A stretch of DNA of 64,000 bases, taken from contig NZ_JFCB01000016.1 of the NCBI RefSeq assembly GCF_000725125.1, positions 62,001-126,000 on the forward strand, in the 5' to 3' direction. Origin of the DNA: Streptomyces toyocaensis. Its GTDB lineage: Bacteria > Actinomycetota > Actinomycetes > Streptomycetales > Streptomycetaceae. This document shows, piece after piece, positions 25,282 to 33,871 of this stretch (positions are counted from its first letter, which is position 1; every line of letters begins with the position of its first letter). A model generated the notes under the pieces. It was not told where the DNA came from, made no database searches, and saw only the letters and a list, made by a program, of their open reading frames with translations. Both the position numbers and the translations under genes were made by a program.

Positions 25282-26613
25282 GTGTTCGCCCCTCGCACCA
25301 CTCCCTGGCCCCTCGTCGCCCTTTTCACGGCCGGGTACCTCGCCCCGTATCTGCTGCCGACCACCGTCGGCCGGCTGGAACGTGGGCTCGGCCTCTCCGC
25401 CACGCAGGCCGGAGCCGTCGGCAGCGCGCTGCTGCTGAGCTCCGCCACGGCCGGTTTCCTCCTGGCCTCCCGCGTGGAGCGGGTCGGCGCGCGGGCCCTG
25501 GCCCGGCTGGGTCTCGTCCTGGCCGTCCTCGGCTACGGCGGAGCCGCCCTCACCAGCGCCGTCCCGGCCGTCGTGGCCGGCGCGGTGATCGGCGGCTTCG
25601 GCTCCGGCACCGCCACGACGGTCGCCGCCACCCGGATCGCCGCGGAACGCGATCCGCACCGGGCGTCCACCCTCGGACTGCTCAGCGTCTCCGCGCTCGC
25701 GGGCGTCGTGTACCTGACGGTGCCGCACCTGCCGGGCCACGGCGTCACCCTGGCCGCCATCGCCCTCACGGCGCTCGCCGTGTGGCCCCTGACCTCCCGG
25801 CTGCCCGTCGGCACGCCCGGCCCGCGCCCCAACGGCCCCGACCCGGCGGCCGCCCGCCTGCCGCGCCGGCGTTCGGGGACGGTCCTGGCCGGCACCATGC
25901 TGCTGTGGTCGCTCGCCCAGAACGCGCTGTGGGGCGTGAGCGGACGCATCGGGGTCGGCCAGGCCCACCTGTCCGAACCGACCGTGGGAGTCGTCTTCGC
26001 GGTGGCGCTGGGCGCCGGGCTGCTGGGCGTCCTCGCCGCGGGCGCGCTGGGGTCGCGGCTGGGGCGGGCGCTGCCCATCGGCGGCGGCACGGTCCTCATC
26101 GCGGGCTGCATCGCGCTCAGCGCCTCGGCCACGGGGCTGGGCAGCTTCGCCACCGGTGAGATCGCCTGGAACACGGTCTACCCGGTCGTGCTGTCGTACC
26201 TGATCGGGCTGGCCGCCTCGCTGGACCCGCGCGGGCGCTGGGCCGTGCTGGTCGGATCGGCCTCGTCGCTGGGCACGGCGGCGGGTCCGCTGACCGGCAG
26301 CGTGCTGTCCGCGCAGGCCGGGTTCCCGGCGATGGGCGCGGTGCTCGGCGCGGGGCTGCTGCTGGTCGCGCTGCCGATGACGGCGGTCGCCCTGCACACC
26401 GGCGGACGTCCGCTGCTGCCGGGCGCCGTCCGGCGCCGCGGCGGCCACCCGGCGGCCCTGGTCGCCGCCGCCACGGGCACCCCGACGGGAGCGGTGCCCG
26501 AGGTCGGCGCCCAGGAACAGCCGGTGGTCGAGATCCCCCTCGACGGCACCCCGGCCCCGGCCCAGCGCGCCTACGACACGGCGGCGGCGACCCGAGCACC
26601 CGGGGCGGGCTGA
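25282..26613 (+). CDS. MFS transporter
   Basis: This is a 443-residue major facilitator superfamily permease with about 12 helices. The N-terminal half contains LGLSATQAGAVGSALLLSSATAGFL and the central loop is Pro-rich. The last 60 residues form a hydrophilic cytoplasmic tail. The GTG at 25282 is the only good start in frame. The substrate is unknown; divergence from the sugar kinase gene raises the possibility of a related substrate, but the link is weak. Confidence 0.83.
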   Translation: MFAPRTTPWPLVALFTAGYLAPYLLPTTVGRLERGLGLSATQAGAVGSALLLSSATAGFLLASRVERVGARALARLGLVLAVLGYGGAALTSAVPAVVAGAVIGGFGSGTATTVAATRIAAERDPHRASTLGLLSVSALAGVVYLTVPHLPGHGVTLAAIALTALAVWPLTSRLPVGTPGPRPNGPDPAAARLPRRRSGTVLAGTMLLWSLAQNALWGVSGRIGVGQAHLSEPTVGVVFAVALGAGLLGVLAAGALGSRLGRALPIGGGTVLIAGCIALSASATGLGSFATGEIAWNTVYPVVLSYLIGLAASLDPRGRWAVLVGSASSLGTAAGPLTGSVLSAQAGFPAMGAVLGAGLLLVALPMTAVALHTGGRPLLPGAVRRRGGHPAALVAAATGTPTGAVPEVGAQEQPVVEIPLDGTPAPAQRAYDTAAATRAPGAG

Positions 26614-26647
26614 AACCCCCGCTCCCGCTCCCGCGGGCAGTCGCGCC

Positions 26648-26669
26648 GCGGGGGCGATGGGGCCCCCGC
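26648..26669. terminator. Bidirectional hairpin between MFS and adenine deaminase genes
   Basis: GCGGGGGC and GCCCCCGC form a perfect 8-bp stem with a 6-base loop between two convergent genes. Confidence 0.55.
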
Positions 26670-26702
26670 CCAGCCGGAGCCCAGGCACCGTCGCTCGCGC
26701 CC

Positions 26703-27695
26703 TCAGCCGAAGTCGTACGCCTCCACCTCGGCGAGGTACCGCGCCCGCCGCTCCTCGTCGTCCTCCAGGAAGGAGGCGAGGAAGGAGTTCCGCGCCAGCT
26801 CGCGCAGACGCTCCGGGGCGAGCCCCAGCGTCTCGCGCACCGCGTCGAAGGTGTCCCCGGCATAGCCGCCGAAGTACGCCGGGTCGTCGGAGTTGACCGT
26901 GCACATCAGACCCGCGTCCAGCATCGCGGGCAGCGGATGGCCGGCGAGGGTGTCCACCGTGCGCAGGCGTACGTTGGACAGCGGGCACAGGGTGAGCGGG
27001 ACGCGCTCGCGCACCAGCCGCTCCACCAGTGCCGGTTCCTCCACGCAGCGCAGCCCGTGGTCGACCCGCTCGACACCGAGGACGTCCAGCGCCTCGGTGA
27101 TGTACTCCGGCGGCCCCTCCTCCCCCGCGTGCGCCACGCGCCGCAGTCCCAGCGCGGCGGCGGCCTCGTACACCTCCCGGAACTTCCGGGGCGGATGTCC
27201 CACCTCGGCCGAGTCGAGACCGACGCCGGTGATCCGGTGGAGATACGGCGTGGCGGCGTCGAGCGTCGCCATGGCCGACTCCGCGGACTCGTCCCGCAGG
27301 AAGCACATGATCAGCCGGGTGGACACCCCGTGCCGCTCCTCGCTCCGCCCCAGCGCCCGCCACAGCCCCTCGACCACCGTGCCCATGCCGACCCCGCGCG
27401 CCAGGTGCGCCTGCGGGTCGAAGAAGATCTCCGCGTGCCGCACGCCCTGCGCGGCGGCCCGCGCGAGGTAGGCGTCGGCGAGGTCCGCGAAGTCCCGCTC
27501 GGTGCGCAGCACCGTCATGAGCGCGTAGTACAGGTCCAGGAACGACTTCAGGTCCTGGAAGCGGTACGCCTCGCGGAGCGTCCCGGTGTCGGCGTAGGGC
27601 AGCTCGACACCGTTGCGGGCGGCGAGGGCGAAGGCGAGCTCGGGCTCCAGAGTGCCTTCGATATGAAGGTGGAGTTCGGCTTTCGGTACGGGCAT
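26703..27695 (-). CDS. Adenine deaminase of the adenosine-deaminase fold
   Basis: This is a 330-residue zinc amidohydrolase. KAELHLHIEGTLEPEL holds the metal HxH, HAGEEGPPEYI the catalytic His-Glu pair, and VNSDDPAYFGGY the final metal Asp. The segments VGLDSAEVGHPPRKF and FQDLKSFLDLYY agree closely with the bacterial adenine deaminases of this fold (Pseudomonas PA0148 type as I remember it) rather than adenosine deaminases. It would convert adenine to hypoxanthine in purine salvage. The ATG at 27695 gives the family N-terminus. It follows rnz by 20 bp. Confidence 0.85.
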   Translation of the reverse strand: MPVPKAELHLHIEGTLEPELAFALAARNGVELPYADTGTLREAYRFQDLKSFLDLYYALMTVLRTERDFADLADAYLARAAAQGVRHAEIFFDPQAHLARGVGMGTVVEGLWRALGRSEERHGVSTRLIMCFLRDESAESAMATLDAATPYLHRITGVGLDSAEVGHPPRKFREVYEAAAALGLRRVAHAGEEGPPEYITEALDVLGVERVDHGLRCVEEPALVERLVRERVPLTLCPLSNVRLRTVDTLAGHPLPAMLDAGLMCTVNSDDPAYFGGYAGDTFDAVRETLGLAPERLRELARNSFLASFLEDDEERRARYLAEVEAYDFG

Positions 27696-27715
27696 CCGGC
27701 CATCGTACGGCCGTT

Positions 27716-28621
27716 TCACCGACGCTTCGGGAGCCCCACGCGCTGCAGATCGTGGGCCACGGTCAGCTCGGCTTCGTACCCGGCCGCCCGGGCCTGCCGC
27801 TCGAACTCCTCCGGGTCCGAGTAGCGCTGGCTGAAGTGGGTGAGGACGAGATGCCGCACGCCCGCCTCCCGCGCCACCCGCGCCGCCTGCCCGGCCGTCA
27901 GATGACCGAACTCGACGGCGAGTTCCTCGTCCTCGTCGAGGAACGTCGACTCGATGACCAGCATGTCGCAGCCCTCGGCGAGCGCGTACACCCCGTCGCA
28001 CAGCCGGGTGTCCATGACGAACGCGAACCGCTGCCCGCGCCGCACCTCGCTGACCTCCTCCAGCGGGACGCCGCCGAGCGAGCCCTCCCGCTGGATGCGG
28101 CCGACGTCGGGCCCCTTGATGCCGTGCGCGGCCAGCCGGTCGGGCAGCATGCGCCGGCCGTCGGGCTCGACGAGCCGGTAGCCGTACGCCTCGACGGGAT
28201 GGGACAGCCGCCGCGCCTGAAGCGTGTAGCCGGGTGTCCGGGCGAGGGGGCCGTCGGTGTCGACGGGCGCCTCGACGAGGCGGACGCTCTCGCGGTAGGC
28301 GGTCGCGTACCGCAGGCGCTCGAAGAAGCGCTGCCCGGAGCGCGGGTAGTGGGCGGTGACCTCGTGCGGCACCTTGTCCAGGTTGATGCGCTGGATCACC
28401 CCGGCGAGCCCGAGGGAGTGGTCGCCGTGGAAGTGGGTGACGCAGATCCGGTTCAGGTCGTGGGCGGCGACCCCGGCGCGCAGCATCTGGCGCTGCGTGC
28501 CCTCACCGGGGTCGAAGAGGATGCCCTCGCCGTCCCAGCGCAGCAGGTAGCCGTTGTGGTTGCGGTGCCGGGTGGGGACCTGGCTGGCGGTGCCGAGCAC
28601 CACCAGTTCGCGGACGGACAA
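27716..28621 (-). CDS. rnz: Ribonuclease Z
   Basis: This is a 301-residue metallo-beta-lactamase-fold endonuclease that trims tRNA 3' ends. The motif THFHGDHSLGL binds the zinc pair, VLTHFSQRY lies near the C-terminus, and FDPGEGTQRQM matches the substrate-recognition part of the rnz family. It is part of a run HIT-rnz-adenine deaminase on one strand with small gaps. Confidence 0.92.
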   Translation of the reverse strand: MSVRELVVLGTASQVPTRHRNHNGYLLRWDGEGILFDPGEGTQRQMLRAGVAAHDLNRICVTHFHGDHSLGLAGVIQRINLDKVPHEVTAHYPRSGQRFFERLRYATAYRESVRLVEAPVDTDGPLARTPGYTLQARRLSHPVEAYGYRLVEPDGRRMLPDRLAAHGIKGPDVGRIQREGSLGGVPLEEVSEVRRGQRFAFVMDTRLCDGVYALAEGCDMLVIESTFLDEDEELAVEFGHLTAGQAARVAREAGVRHLVLTHFSQRYSDPEEFERQARAAGYEAELTVAHDLQRVGLPKRR

Positions 28622-28627
28622 GGCTGC

Positions 28628-28981
28628 CTATCCGGGGGGCCAGTCGAGGCCGCGGCCGCCCAGGACGTGGGCGTGCGCGTGCCAGACGGTCTGACCGGCG
28701 CCGCTGCCGGTGTTGAAGACGATCCGGTAGCTCTCCAGCTTCTCCTCGTCGGCGACGGCCTGCGTCTCCCGCAGCACGTCCGCGGCAAGCTCGGGCGCGG
28801 CGGCGGCGAGGGCGGCGGCGTCGCGGTGGTGCGCCTTCGGGATCACCAGCACATGGGTGGGCGCCTGGGGGTTGATGTCGCGGAACGCGACGGTCGTCTC
28901 CGTCTCCCGCACGATCGTCGCCGGGATGGTCCCGGCCACGATCCTGCAGAACAGACAGTCGTCCTGAGGTTCCCCAGTCAT
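28628..28981 (-). CDS. HIT-family nucleotide hydrolase (HINT-like)
   Basis: This is a 117-residue histidine-triad protein of the HINT branch, with CLFCRIVAGTIPA at the N-terminus and the triad HAHAHVLGG at the C-terminus. HINT enzymes hydrolyse adenosine phosphoramidates. CxxC near the N-terminus is part of the usual zinc-binding form. Six bp separate it from rnz. Confidence 0.9.
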   Translation of the reverse strand: MTGEPQDDCLFCRIVAGTIPATIVRETETTVAFRDINPQAPTHVLVIPKAHHRDAAALAAAAPELAADVLRETQAVADEEKLESYRIVFNTGSGAGQTVWHAHAHVLGGRGLDWPPG

Positions 28982-29033
28982 ACGCCCTCCTCGACCCGGC
29001 GATCACCTACGCAGGCATGCTACCGACCCGGTC

Positions 29034-29051
29034 GCGGGCAGTCGTGCCCGC
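29034..29051 (-). terminator. Hairpin after tricorn protease gene
   Basis: GCGGGCA and TGCCCGC form a perfect 7-bp stem around GTCG, 17 bp after the tricorn stop. Confidence 0.5.
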
Positions 29052-29067
29052 GGCCGCCGCGTGCGGC

Positions 29068-32000
29068 TCACGGCAGCGCGGGCGGCACCTTCGCGGGCGT
29101 CGACTCCAGCGCCCGAAGCGCCAGCCGGACCGCCTCGTCGAGCTGGACGTCCCGTCCCTCCGCGTGATCCTGCGGCCGCTGCACGACCTCCACGTCGGGG
29201 TCGACCCCGTGGTTCTCCACCCCCCACCCGTAGCCCTCCAGCCAGAACGCGTACTTCGGCTGCGTCACCAGCGTGCCGTCGACCAGCCGGTACCGGCTGT
29301 CGATCCCGATCACGCCGCCCCACGTCCGCGTGCCGACCACCGGCCCGATCCCCAGCGCCCGGATCGCCGCGTTCACGATGTCCCCGTCGGACCCGGAGAA
29401 CTCGTTGGCCACCGCGACGACCGGCCCCCGGGGCGCGTCGCGCGGGTAGCTCTCCGCCCGCATCCCGCGCGGCAGGTCCCAGCCGACGATCCGCCGGGCC
29501 AGCTTCTCGACGACGAGCTGCGAGGTGTGCCCGCCCCGGTTCTCCCGCACGTCCACGACCAGCCCCTCGCGGAGCACCTCCACCCGCAGGTCGCGGTGGA
29601 TCTGCGCCCACCCGGGCGCCTGCATGTCGGGGACGTGGATGTATCCCAGTCGGCCCCCGGACGTCTCCAGCACGTAGGCCCGCCGGTCGGCGACCCAGGC
29701 GTGGTACCGCAACGGCTCCTCGTCGGCGAGCGGGACGACGACCGCGTGCCGCGGCGCACCGCCCCCCGCGGGCGACACGGTCAGCTCGACGGGCTTGCCC
29801 GCCGTCCCCACCAGCAGCGGCGCGGGTCCCGTCACCGGGTCGACCGGCCGCCCCGCGACGGCGACGATCGCGTCGCCGGCCCGTACGGCGACCCCCGGCG
29901 CGGCGAGCGGCGAGCGGGCGTCCGGGTCGGAGGTCTCCGCGGGCAGGATCCTGTCGACCCGCCAGGTGCCGTCCTCGTGCCGGGAGATGTCGGCGCCCAG
30001 CAGCCCCTGGCGGGCCCCGCTGCCGCCGTGCCCGCCGCGCGGGGTGACGTAGGCGTGCGAGGTGCCGAGCTCCCCCTGCACCTCCCACAGCAGGTCCACC
30101 AGGTCGTCGTGCGTGGCCAGCCGGTCGAGCACGGGCCGGTAGCGGTCCAGCACCGCGTCCCAGTCCACCCCGCTCATGTCGGGACGCCAGAAGTTGTCCC
30201 GCATGATGCGGCCGTTCTCGTCGAACATCTGCCGCCACTCGGCCGCCGGGTCGACGAACTGGCGGACCCGGCCCAGGTCGACGGTGATGTTGGAGTCGCT
30301 GTCCTCGTCGCCCGAGGCCCGCCGGTCGCTGGGGACGACCTTCAGCCGCCCGTCGGTCCACAGCAGGACCCGCTTGCCGTCGCCGCTGACCTCGAAGTGG
30401 TCGGCGTCGACGGCGAGGTGCTCGAGGCGCTGCTGGGCGAGGTCGTAGCGCTCCAGGTCGGTCTTGGGGTCGGGGTCGTCCGGGGTGGCCCGGGACGCGC
30501 CGAGCACGCCCCGCACCGGGTGCCGCAGCCACAGCAGCCCGTCCTTGGCGGCGCGCAGGTTGGTGTAGCGGGCGGCCTCGACCGGGAACGCCACGATGCG
30601 GTCGGCGAGACCGTCGAGGTCGATGCGGGTGGTCGGGGTGCCCTCGCTGTCGGGCGTCTCGTCCCGGTCCGGCGTCTCGAAGGGGCGGCCGTGCCGCTGC
30701 GGCCCGAACGGGGACGGGGTGGTTGCCGCGAGGGTGATCAGGTAAGGGCGTACGCCCTCGACGAAGGCCAGGTCGAAGACGTGCTCGTCGTAGACCGGGT
30801 CGAAGGAGCGGGTCGACAGGAACGCGAGGTGCTTGCCGTCGAGGGTGAACGCGGGCGCGTAGTCCTGGAAGCGCAGCGGGGTCGCCTCGGTGACCGACAG
30901 GTCGGTCGTGTTGGCGAGGCGGAGCTGGCTGAGCGGCCGCGGGCCGGGGTGGGACCAGGCGAGCCAGGCGGAGTCGGGCGAGAAGACCAGCCCGGAGACG
31001 TCGCCGTCCTCGCTGCGGTCGACCTCCCGGACCTCGCCGGTCTCGCGCTCGACGAGGAGGAGGCGCCCGTCGTGCGAGGCGACCGCGGCGCGGCTGCCGT
31101 CGGGTGCCATGGCCAGCTCCACGACCCGGCCGAGCTGCCCGGCGGCGATCCTGCGCGGGGTCGCTCCGGGGGCCAGGCCGGTGGCGGGCGCGAACTCCAG
31201 CGCGTCGTCGCCCTCGGCGTCGGTCACCCACACCACCCACTCCTCGCCGTCCGCGCGGAAGGCGCACGGCCGCCGGGCCCGTACGCCCGGTGTCGCGGCG
31301 AGCGCACGGGCGGGTCCGGAGCGGTGGGTGACCCAGTGGACGGTGCCGCGCACGCAGACGGCGCTGCCGCGCGCGGTGTGGTCGGGGGACGCGGAGCCGA
31401 ACCAGTGGGCGGCGTTCACCGGGAACGGCTGGAGGTCGACGCGCTGCCCGCCGAGCCGGATGTCGAGGCGGCGCGGCTCCGCCCCGTCGAGGTCGTCGAG
31501 CAGCCACAGTTCACCGGCGCTGGAGTAGACGACGCGCGTGCCGTCGGTGGCGGCGTGCCGGGCGTAGAAGCCGCCGAGCGGGGTGTGCCGGCGCAGGTCG
31601 GAGCCGTCGGCGAGGGACGAGTACAGCGCGCCGGTGTCCTCGTGGTCGGAGAGGAACGCGATCCTGTCGCCCACCCACAGCGGGTACTCGATGTTCCCGT
31701 CGAGGTCCTCGTGCAGGCGGACGAACTCGCCGTCGCCCTCGCGGTCGATCCACAGTTTGCCCGCGGTACCGCCCCGGTAGCGCTTCCACCAGGCGGCCTC
31801 GCGGCCCATGGGCGCGGACAGCAGCACGGTGTGCGGGCCCTGCGCGACGTCGCCGACGGGACCGTAGGGCAGGGTGCCGGCGGGGCCGCCGTCGAGGGGC
31901 ACGGCGCGGGCCCAGGTGCGGCGCAGACTGGCCCGGCCCTGCGCGCTGATCGCCAGGACCCGGCCGTCGGCCGTCCAGCCGCGCACCTGGGTCTTGAGGC

Positions 32001-32277
32001 TCCCCCAGTGGGTCAGGCGCCGGGCGGGGCCGCCGTCCACGGGTGCGACGTGCACCTCGGGGGCGCCGTCGCGCGTGGACGTCCAGGCGACGGTGGTGCC
32101 GTCGGGCGAGATGCGGGGCTGGGTCACCGGCACGTTGTCGGCGCTGACCCGCCAGGCGCGGCCGCCGTCGAGCGGGGCGAGCCACACGTCGTCCTCGGCG
32201 GTGAAGGCGACCAACTCGCCGTGCAGATGCGGGAACCGGAGGTAAGCGGCGGATGCGACCGATGCGGGCTGTGTCAC
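29068..32277 (-). CDS. Tricorn protease (S41 family)
   Basis: This is a 1069-residue giant protease that degrades oligopeptides released by the proteasome or other proteases. The first 700 residues are beta-propeller repeats (for example WTSTRDGAPEVHVAPVDGG). A PDZ domain follows, then the S41 catalytic core with GTSHAYVTP (Ser-His pair) and NEFSGSDGD with the nucleophile Ser, and a conserved RENRGG segment. There is no signal peptide. The length matches the tricorn family. It is an isolated gene with flanking gaps. Confidence 0.93.
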   Translation of the reverse strand: MTQPASVASAAYLRFPHLHGELVAFTAEDDVWLAPLDGGRAWRVSADNVPVTQPRISPDGTTVAWTSTRDGAPEVHVAPVDGGPARRLTHWGSLKTQVRGWTADGRVLAISAQGRASLRRTWARAVPLDGGPAGTLPYGPVGDVAQGPHTVLLSAPMGREAAWWKRYRGGTAGKLWIDREGDGEFVRLHEDLDGNIEYPLWVGDRIAFLSDHEDTGALYSSLADGSDLRRHTPLGGFYARHAATDGTRVVYSSAGELWLLDDLDGAEPRRLDIRLGGQRVDLQPFPVNAAHWFGSASPDHTARGSAVCVRGTVHWVTHRSGPARALAATPGVRARRPCAFRADGEEWVVWVTDAEGDDALEFAPATGLAPGATPRRIAAGQLGRVVELAMAPDGSRAAVASHDGRLLLVERETGEVREVDRSEDGDVSGLVFSPDSAWLAWSHPGPRPLSQLRLANTTDLSVTEATPLRFQDYAPAFTLDGKHLAFLSTRSFDPVYDEHVFDLAFVEGVRPYLITLAATTPSPFGPQRHGRPFETPDRDETPDSEGTPTTRIDLDGLADRIVAFPVEAARYTNLRAAKDGLLWLRHPVRGVLGASRATPDDPDPKTDLERYDLAQQRLEHLAVDADHFEVSGDGKRVLLWTDGRLKVVPSDRRASGDEDSDSNITVDLGRVRQFVDPAAEWRQMFDENGRIMRDNFWRPDMSGVDWDAVLDRYRPVLDRLATHDDLVDLLWEVQGELGTSHAYVTPRGGHGGSGARQGLLGADISRHEDGTWRVDRILPAETSDPDARSPLAAPGVAVRAGDAIVAVAGRPVDPVTGPAPLLVGTAGKPVELTVSPAGGGAPRHAVVVPLADEEPLRYHAWVADRRAYVLETSGGRLGYIHVPDMQAPGWAQIHRDLRVEVLREGLVVDVRENRGGHTSQLVVEKLARRIVGWDLPRGMRAESYPRDAPRGPVVAVANEFSGSDGDIVNAAIRALGIGPVVGTRTWGGVIGIDSRYRLVDGTLVTQPKYAFWLEGYGWGVENHGVDPDVEVVQRPQDHAEGRDVQLDEAVRLALRALESTPAKVPPALP

Positions 32278-32323
32278 CCGATCACCCTATGCAGGCTCGG
32301 GCGGTCCTGGACAGGGGTTCCGA

Positions 32324-32911
32324 TCACTTGCCCTCGACGGGGCGACAGGACGGGTACTGATCGCACCACACGGTCGTCGTGACGGTCACGGTGACGGTGG
32401 GGCGGGGTTCTCCCTGCGTGGGTTCGCCCACGCGCGGCGGGCTCGTGGAGTCGCAGTCGCCCAGGCCGTCGACGTGGAACACCTGCTTGCCGTCCACCTT
32501 CGCGGTGATGTTCCCGCGCACGCAGGCGCCGTTGACGGCGTGGGTGACCCTGCCGGTCACGGTGATCTCCTTGCCGTCCTGCGTCTCACCCTGGCAGTCG
32601 ACGGAGGCGACGGTGTCCTCGCCGCCGGACGAGGAGCCGTTCCCGTCGCCCTTGCCGTCCTTGCCGCCCTTGCCGCCCTTGTCGTCCTTGTCGCCGAACG
32701 TCGCGGTGCAGCTGAGCCAGCGGACCTCGGTCTTCTGCCGGTTGAGTTCCTTGGTCACGGTCTCGTCGGTCGTGAGCGCGACGGCCGCGGAGCTCAGTCC
32801 GCCTCCCTCGCACGCCGTGACGCCGGCCACGGCGGCCACGGCGAATCCGGCGGCGAGTGCCTGCCGCCGCCACCAACGCGCCCCTCGCGGGACCCTTTTC
32901 GTCGCCCCCAT
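32324..32911 (-). CDS. Putative lipoprotein, unknown function
   Basis: This is a 195-residue protein with a basic N-terminus, a hydrophobic run and a lipobox-like GVTAC, indicating an exported lipid-anchored protein. A low-complexity Gly-Lys-Asp linker (around KGGKGGKDGKGDGNG) separates two beta-rich parts with paired Cys. The C-terminus has a Thr-Val run. The ATG at 32911 is preferred over one 54 bp upstream because it gives a proper signal sequence. The second half resembles small Cys-paired secreted domains, but I do not recognise the family. Confidence 0.72.
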   Translation of the reverse strand: MGATKRVPRGARWWRRQALAAGFAVAAVAGVTACEGGGLSSAAVALTTDETVTKELNRQKTEVRWLSCTATFGDKDDKGGKGGKDGKGDGNGSSSGGEDTVASVDCQGETQDGKEITVTGRVTHAVNGACVRGNITAKVDGKQVFHVDGLGDCDSTSPPRVGEPTQGEPRPTVTVTVTTTVWCDQYPSCRPVEGK

Positions 32912-32973
32912 GAACGGCAGACTGCCACCGTCACAGGCGGGACGGTAGAGCGCATACGGCCACATGCTTCCTA

Positions 32974-33130
32974 CGCCCCCGCCGCCCCTTCCCGCCCCGT
33001 CCCCGGAGGCTGCGCCCCCGGACCCCGCTTCGGCCCTGAACGGGCCTCGTCCTCACACGCCGGACGGGCTGGTGTGTCGGCCCCTCCGGCGTGTGAGGAG
33101 CGGGGGTACGGGGGCGGCGTCCCCGGGCGG
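32974..33130 (-). repeat. Structured intergenic repeat, copy 1
   Basis: About 155 bp of GC-rich sequence closely matches, in inverted orientation, the element at 38940-39130. Shared blocks include CTTCGGCCCTGAACGGGCC, CGCCGGACGGGCTGGTGTG, CGGCCCCTCCGGCGT and TACGGGGGCGGCG. Internal inverted repeats (CACACGCCGGA with TCCGGCGTGTG) would fold into a long hairpin. It lies between rsmE and the lipoprotein gene. Confidence 0.7.
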
Positions 33131-33871
33131 TCAGGACCAGCGGCCCGTGCGGCCGAGCAGGAGCGCCGCCGCCGCCGTCCCCGCCGTGGACGTGCGCAGC
33201 ACGCTGCGGCCCAGCCGGTAGGCACCCGCGCCCGCCGCCTCGAAGAGCGCCAACTCCTCCGGAGAGACGCCGCCTTCCGGACCGACGACCAGCACGATGT
33301 CACCGGAGGTGGGGAGTTCGGCCGTCGCCAGCGGCTCCGTACCGCTCTCGTGGAGCACGGCGGCGAACGACGCTTCGGCGAGAAGTGACACAACCCCCTT
33401 GCTCGTCATCGCGTCCGCGACAGCCGGAAAGCGCACCCGGCGGGACTGCTTGCCCGCCTCCCGGGCGGTCGCCCGCCACTTGGCGAGCGACTTCAGCCCG
33501 CGCTCACCCTTCCACTGCGTGACGCAGCGCGCCGCCGACCACGGCACGATCGCGTCGACACCGACCTCGGTCATCGTCTCCACGGCCAGCTCGCCCCGGT
33601 CGCCCTTGGGCAGGGCCTGGACGACGGTGAGCCGCGGGGACTCCTCGGGCTCCTCGACGACCTCACCGAGCCGCACGATCAGCCGGTCCTTGCCCTCGGT
33701 GGCGTCGACCTCGCCCTCGGCCCAGCGGCCGGCCCCGTCGGTGAGGACGACGCCCTCTCCGGCGCGCAGCCGCTTCACGGAGACGGCGTGGCGGCCCTCC
33801 GGACCGTCCAGGACGTAACGGCCGGTGCCGTCCGTGCCGAAGCCGTCGACGACGAACACCGGGGCGGTCAT
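33131..33871 (-). CDS. rsmE: 16S rRNA (uracil1498-N3)-methyltransferase
   Basis: This 246-residue SPOUT methyltransferase modifies U1498 in the decoding centre of 16S rRNA. Conserved segments include RHAVSVKRLRAGE, VQALPKGDRGELAVE, VGPEGGVSPEE and LGRSVLRTSTA, the last forming the trefoil-knot SAM site. The ATG at 33871 overlaps the upstream gene stop (ATGA). It belongs to the hrcA-dnaJ-oxygenase-rsmE run, an arrangement common in actinobacteria. Confidence 0.93.
   Translation of the reverse strand: MTAPVFVVDGFGTDGTGRYVLDGPEGRHAVSVKRLRAGEGVVLTDGAGRWAEGEVDATEGKDRLIVRLGEVVEEPEESPRLTVVQALPKGDRGELAVETMTEVGVDAIVPWSAARCVTQWKGERGLKSLAKWRATAREAGKQSRRVRFPAVADAMTSKGVVSLLAEASFAAVLHESGTEPLATAELPTSGDIVLVVGPEGGVSPEELALFEAAGAGAYRLGRSVLRTSTAGTAAAALLLGRTGRWS

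Noticed and set aside
25045..27363. Open frame of 772 codons on the minus strand
   Set aside because: Arg/Gly/Ala-rich shadow of the MFS permease and adenine deaminase genes with no domain.
26703..27695. Adenosine deaminase
   Set aside because: The fold is right, but the LDSAEVGHPP and FGGY segments match the adenine deaminase branch more closely.
29017..32382. Open frame of 1121 codons opposite the tricorn gene
   Set aside because: Antisense shadow; the minus-strand frame has the full tricorn domain order and catalytic residues.
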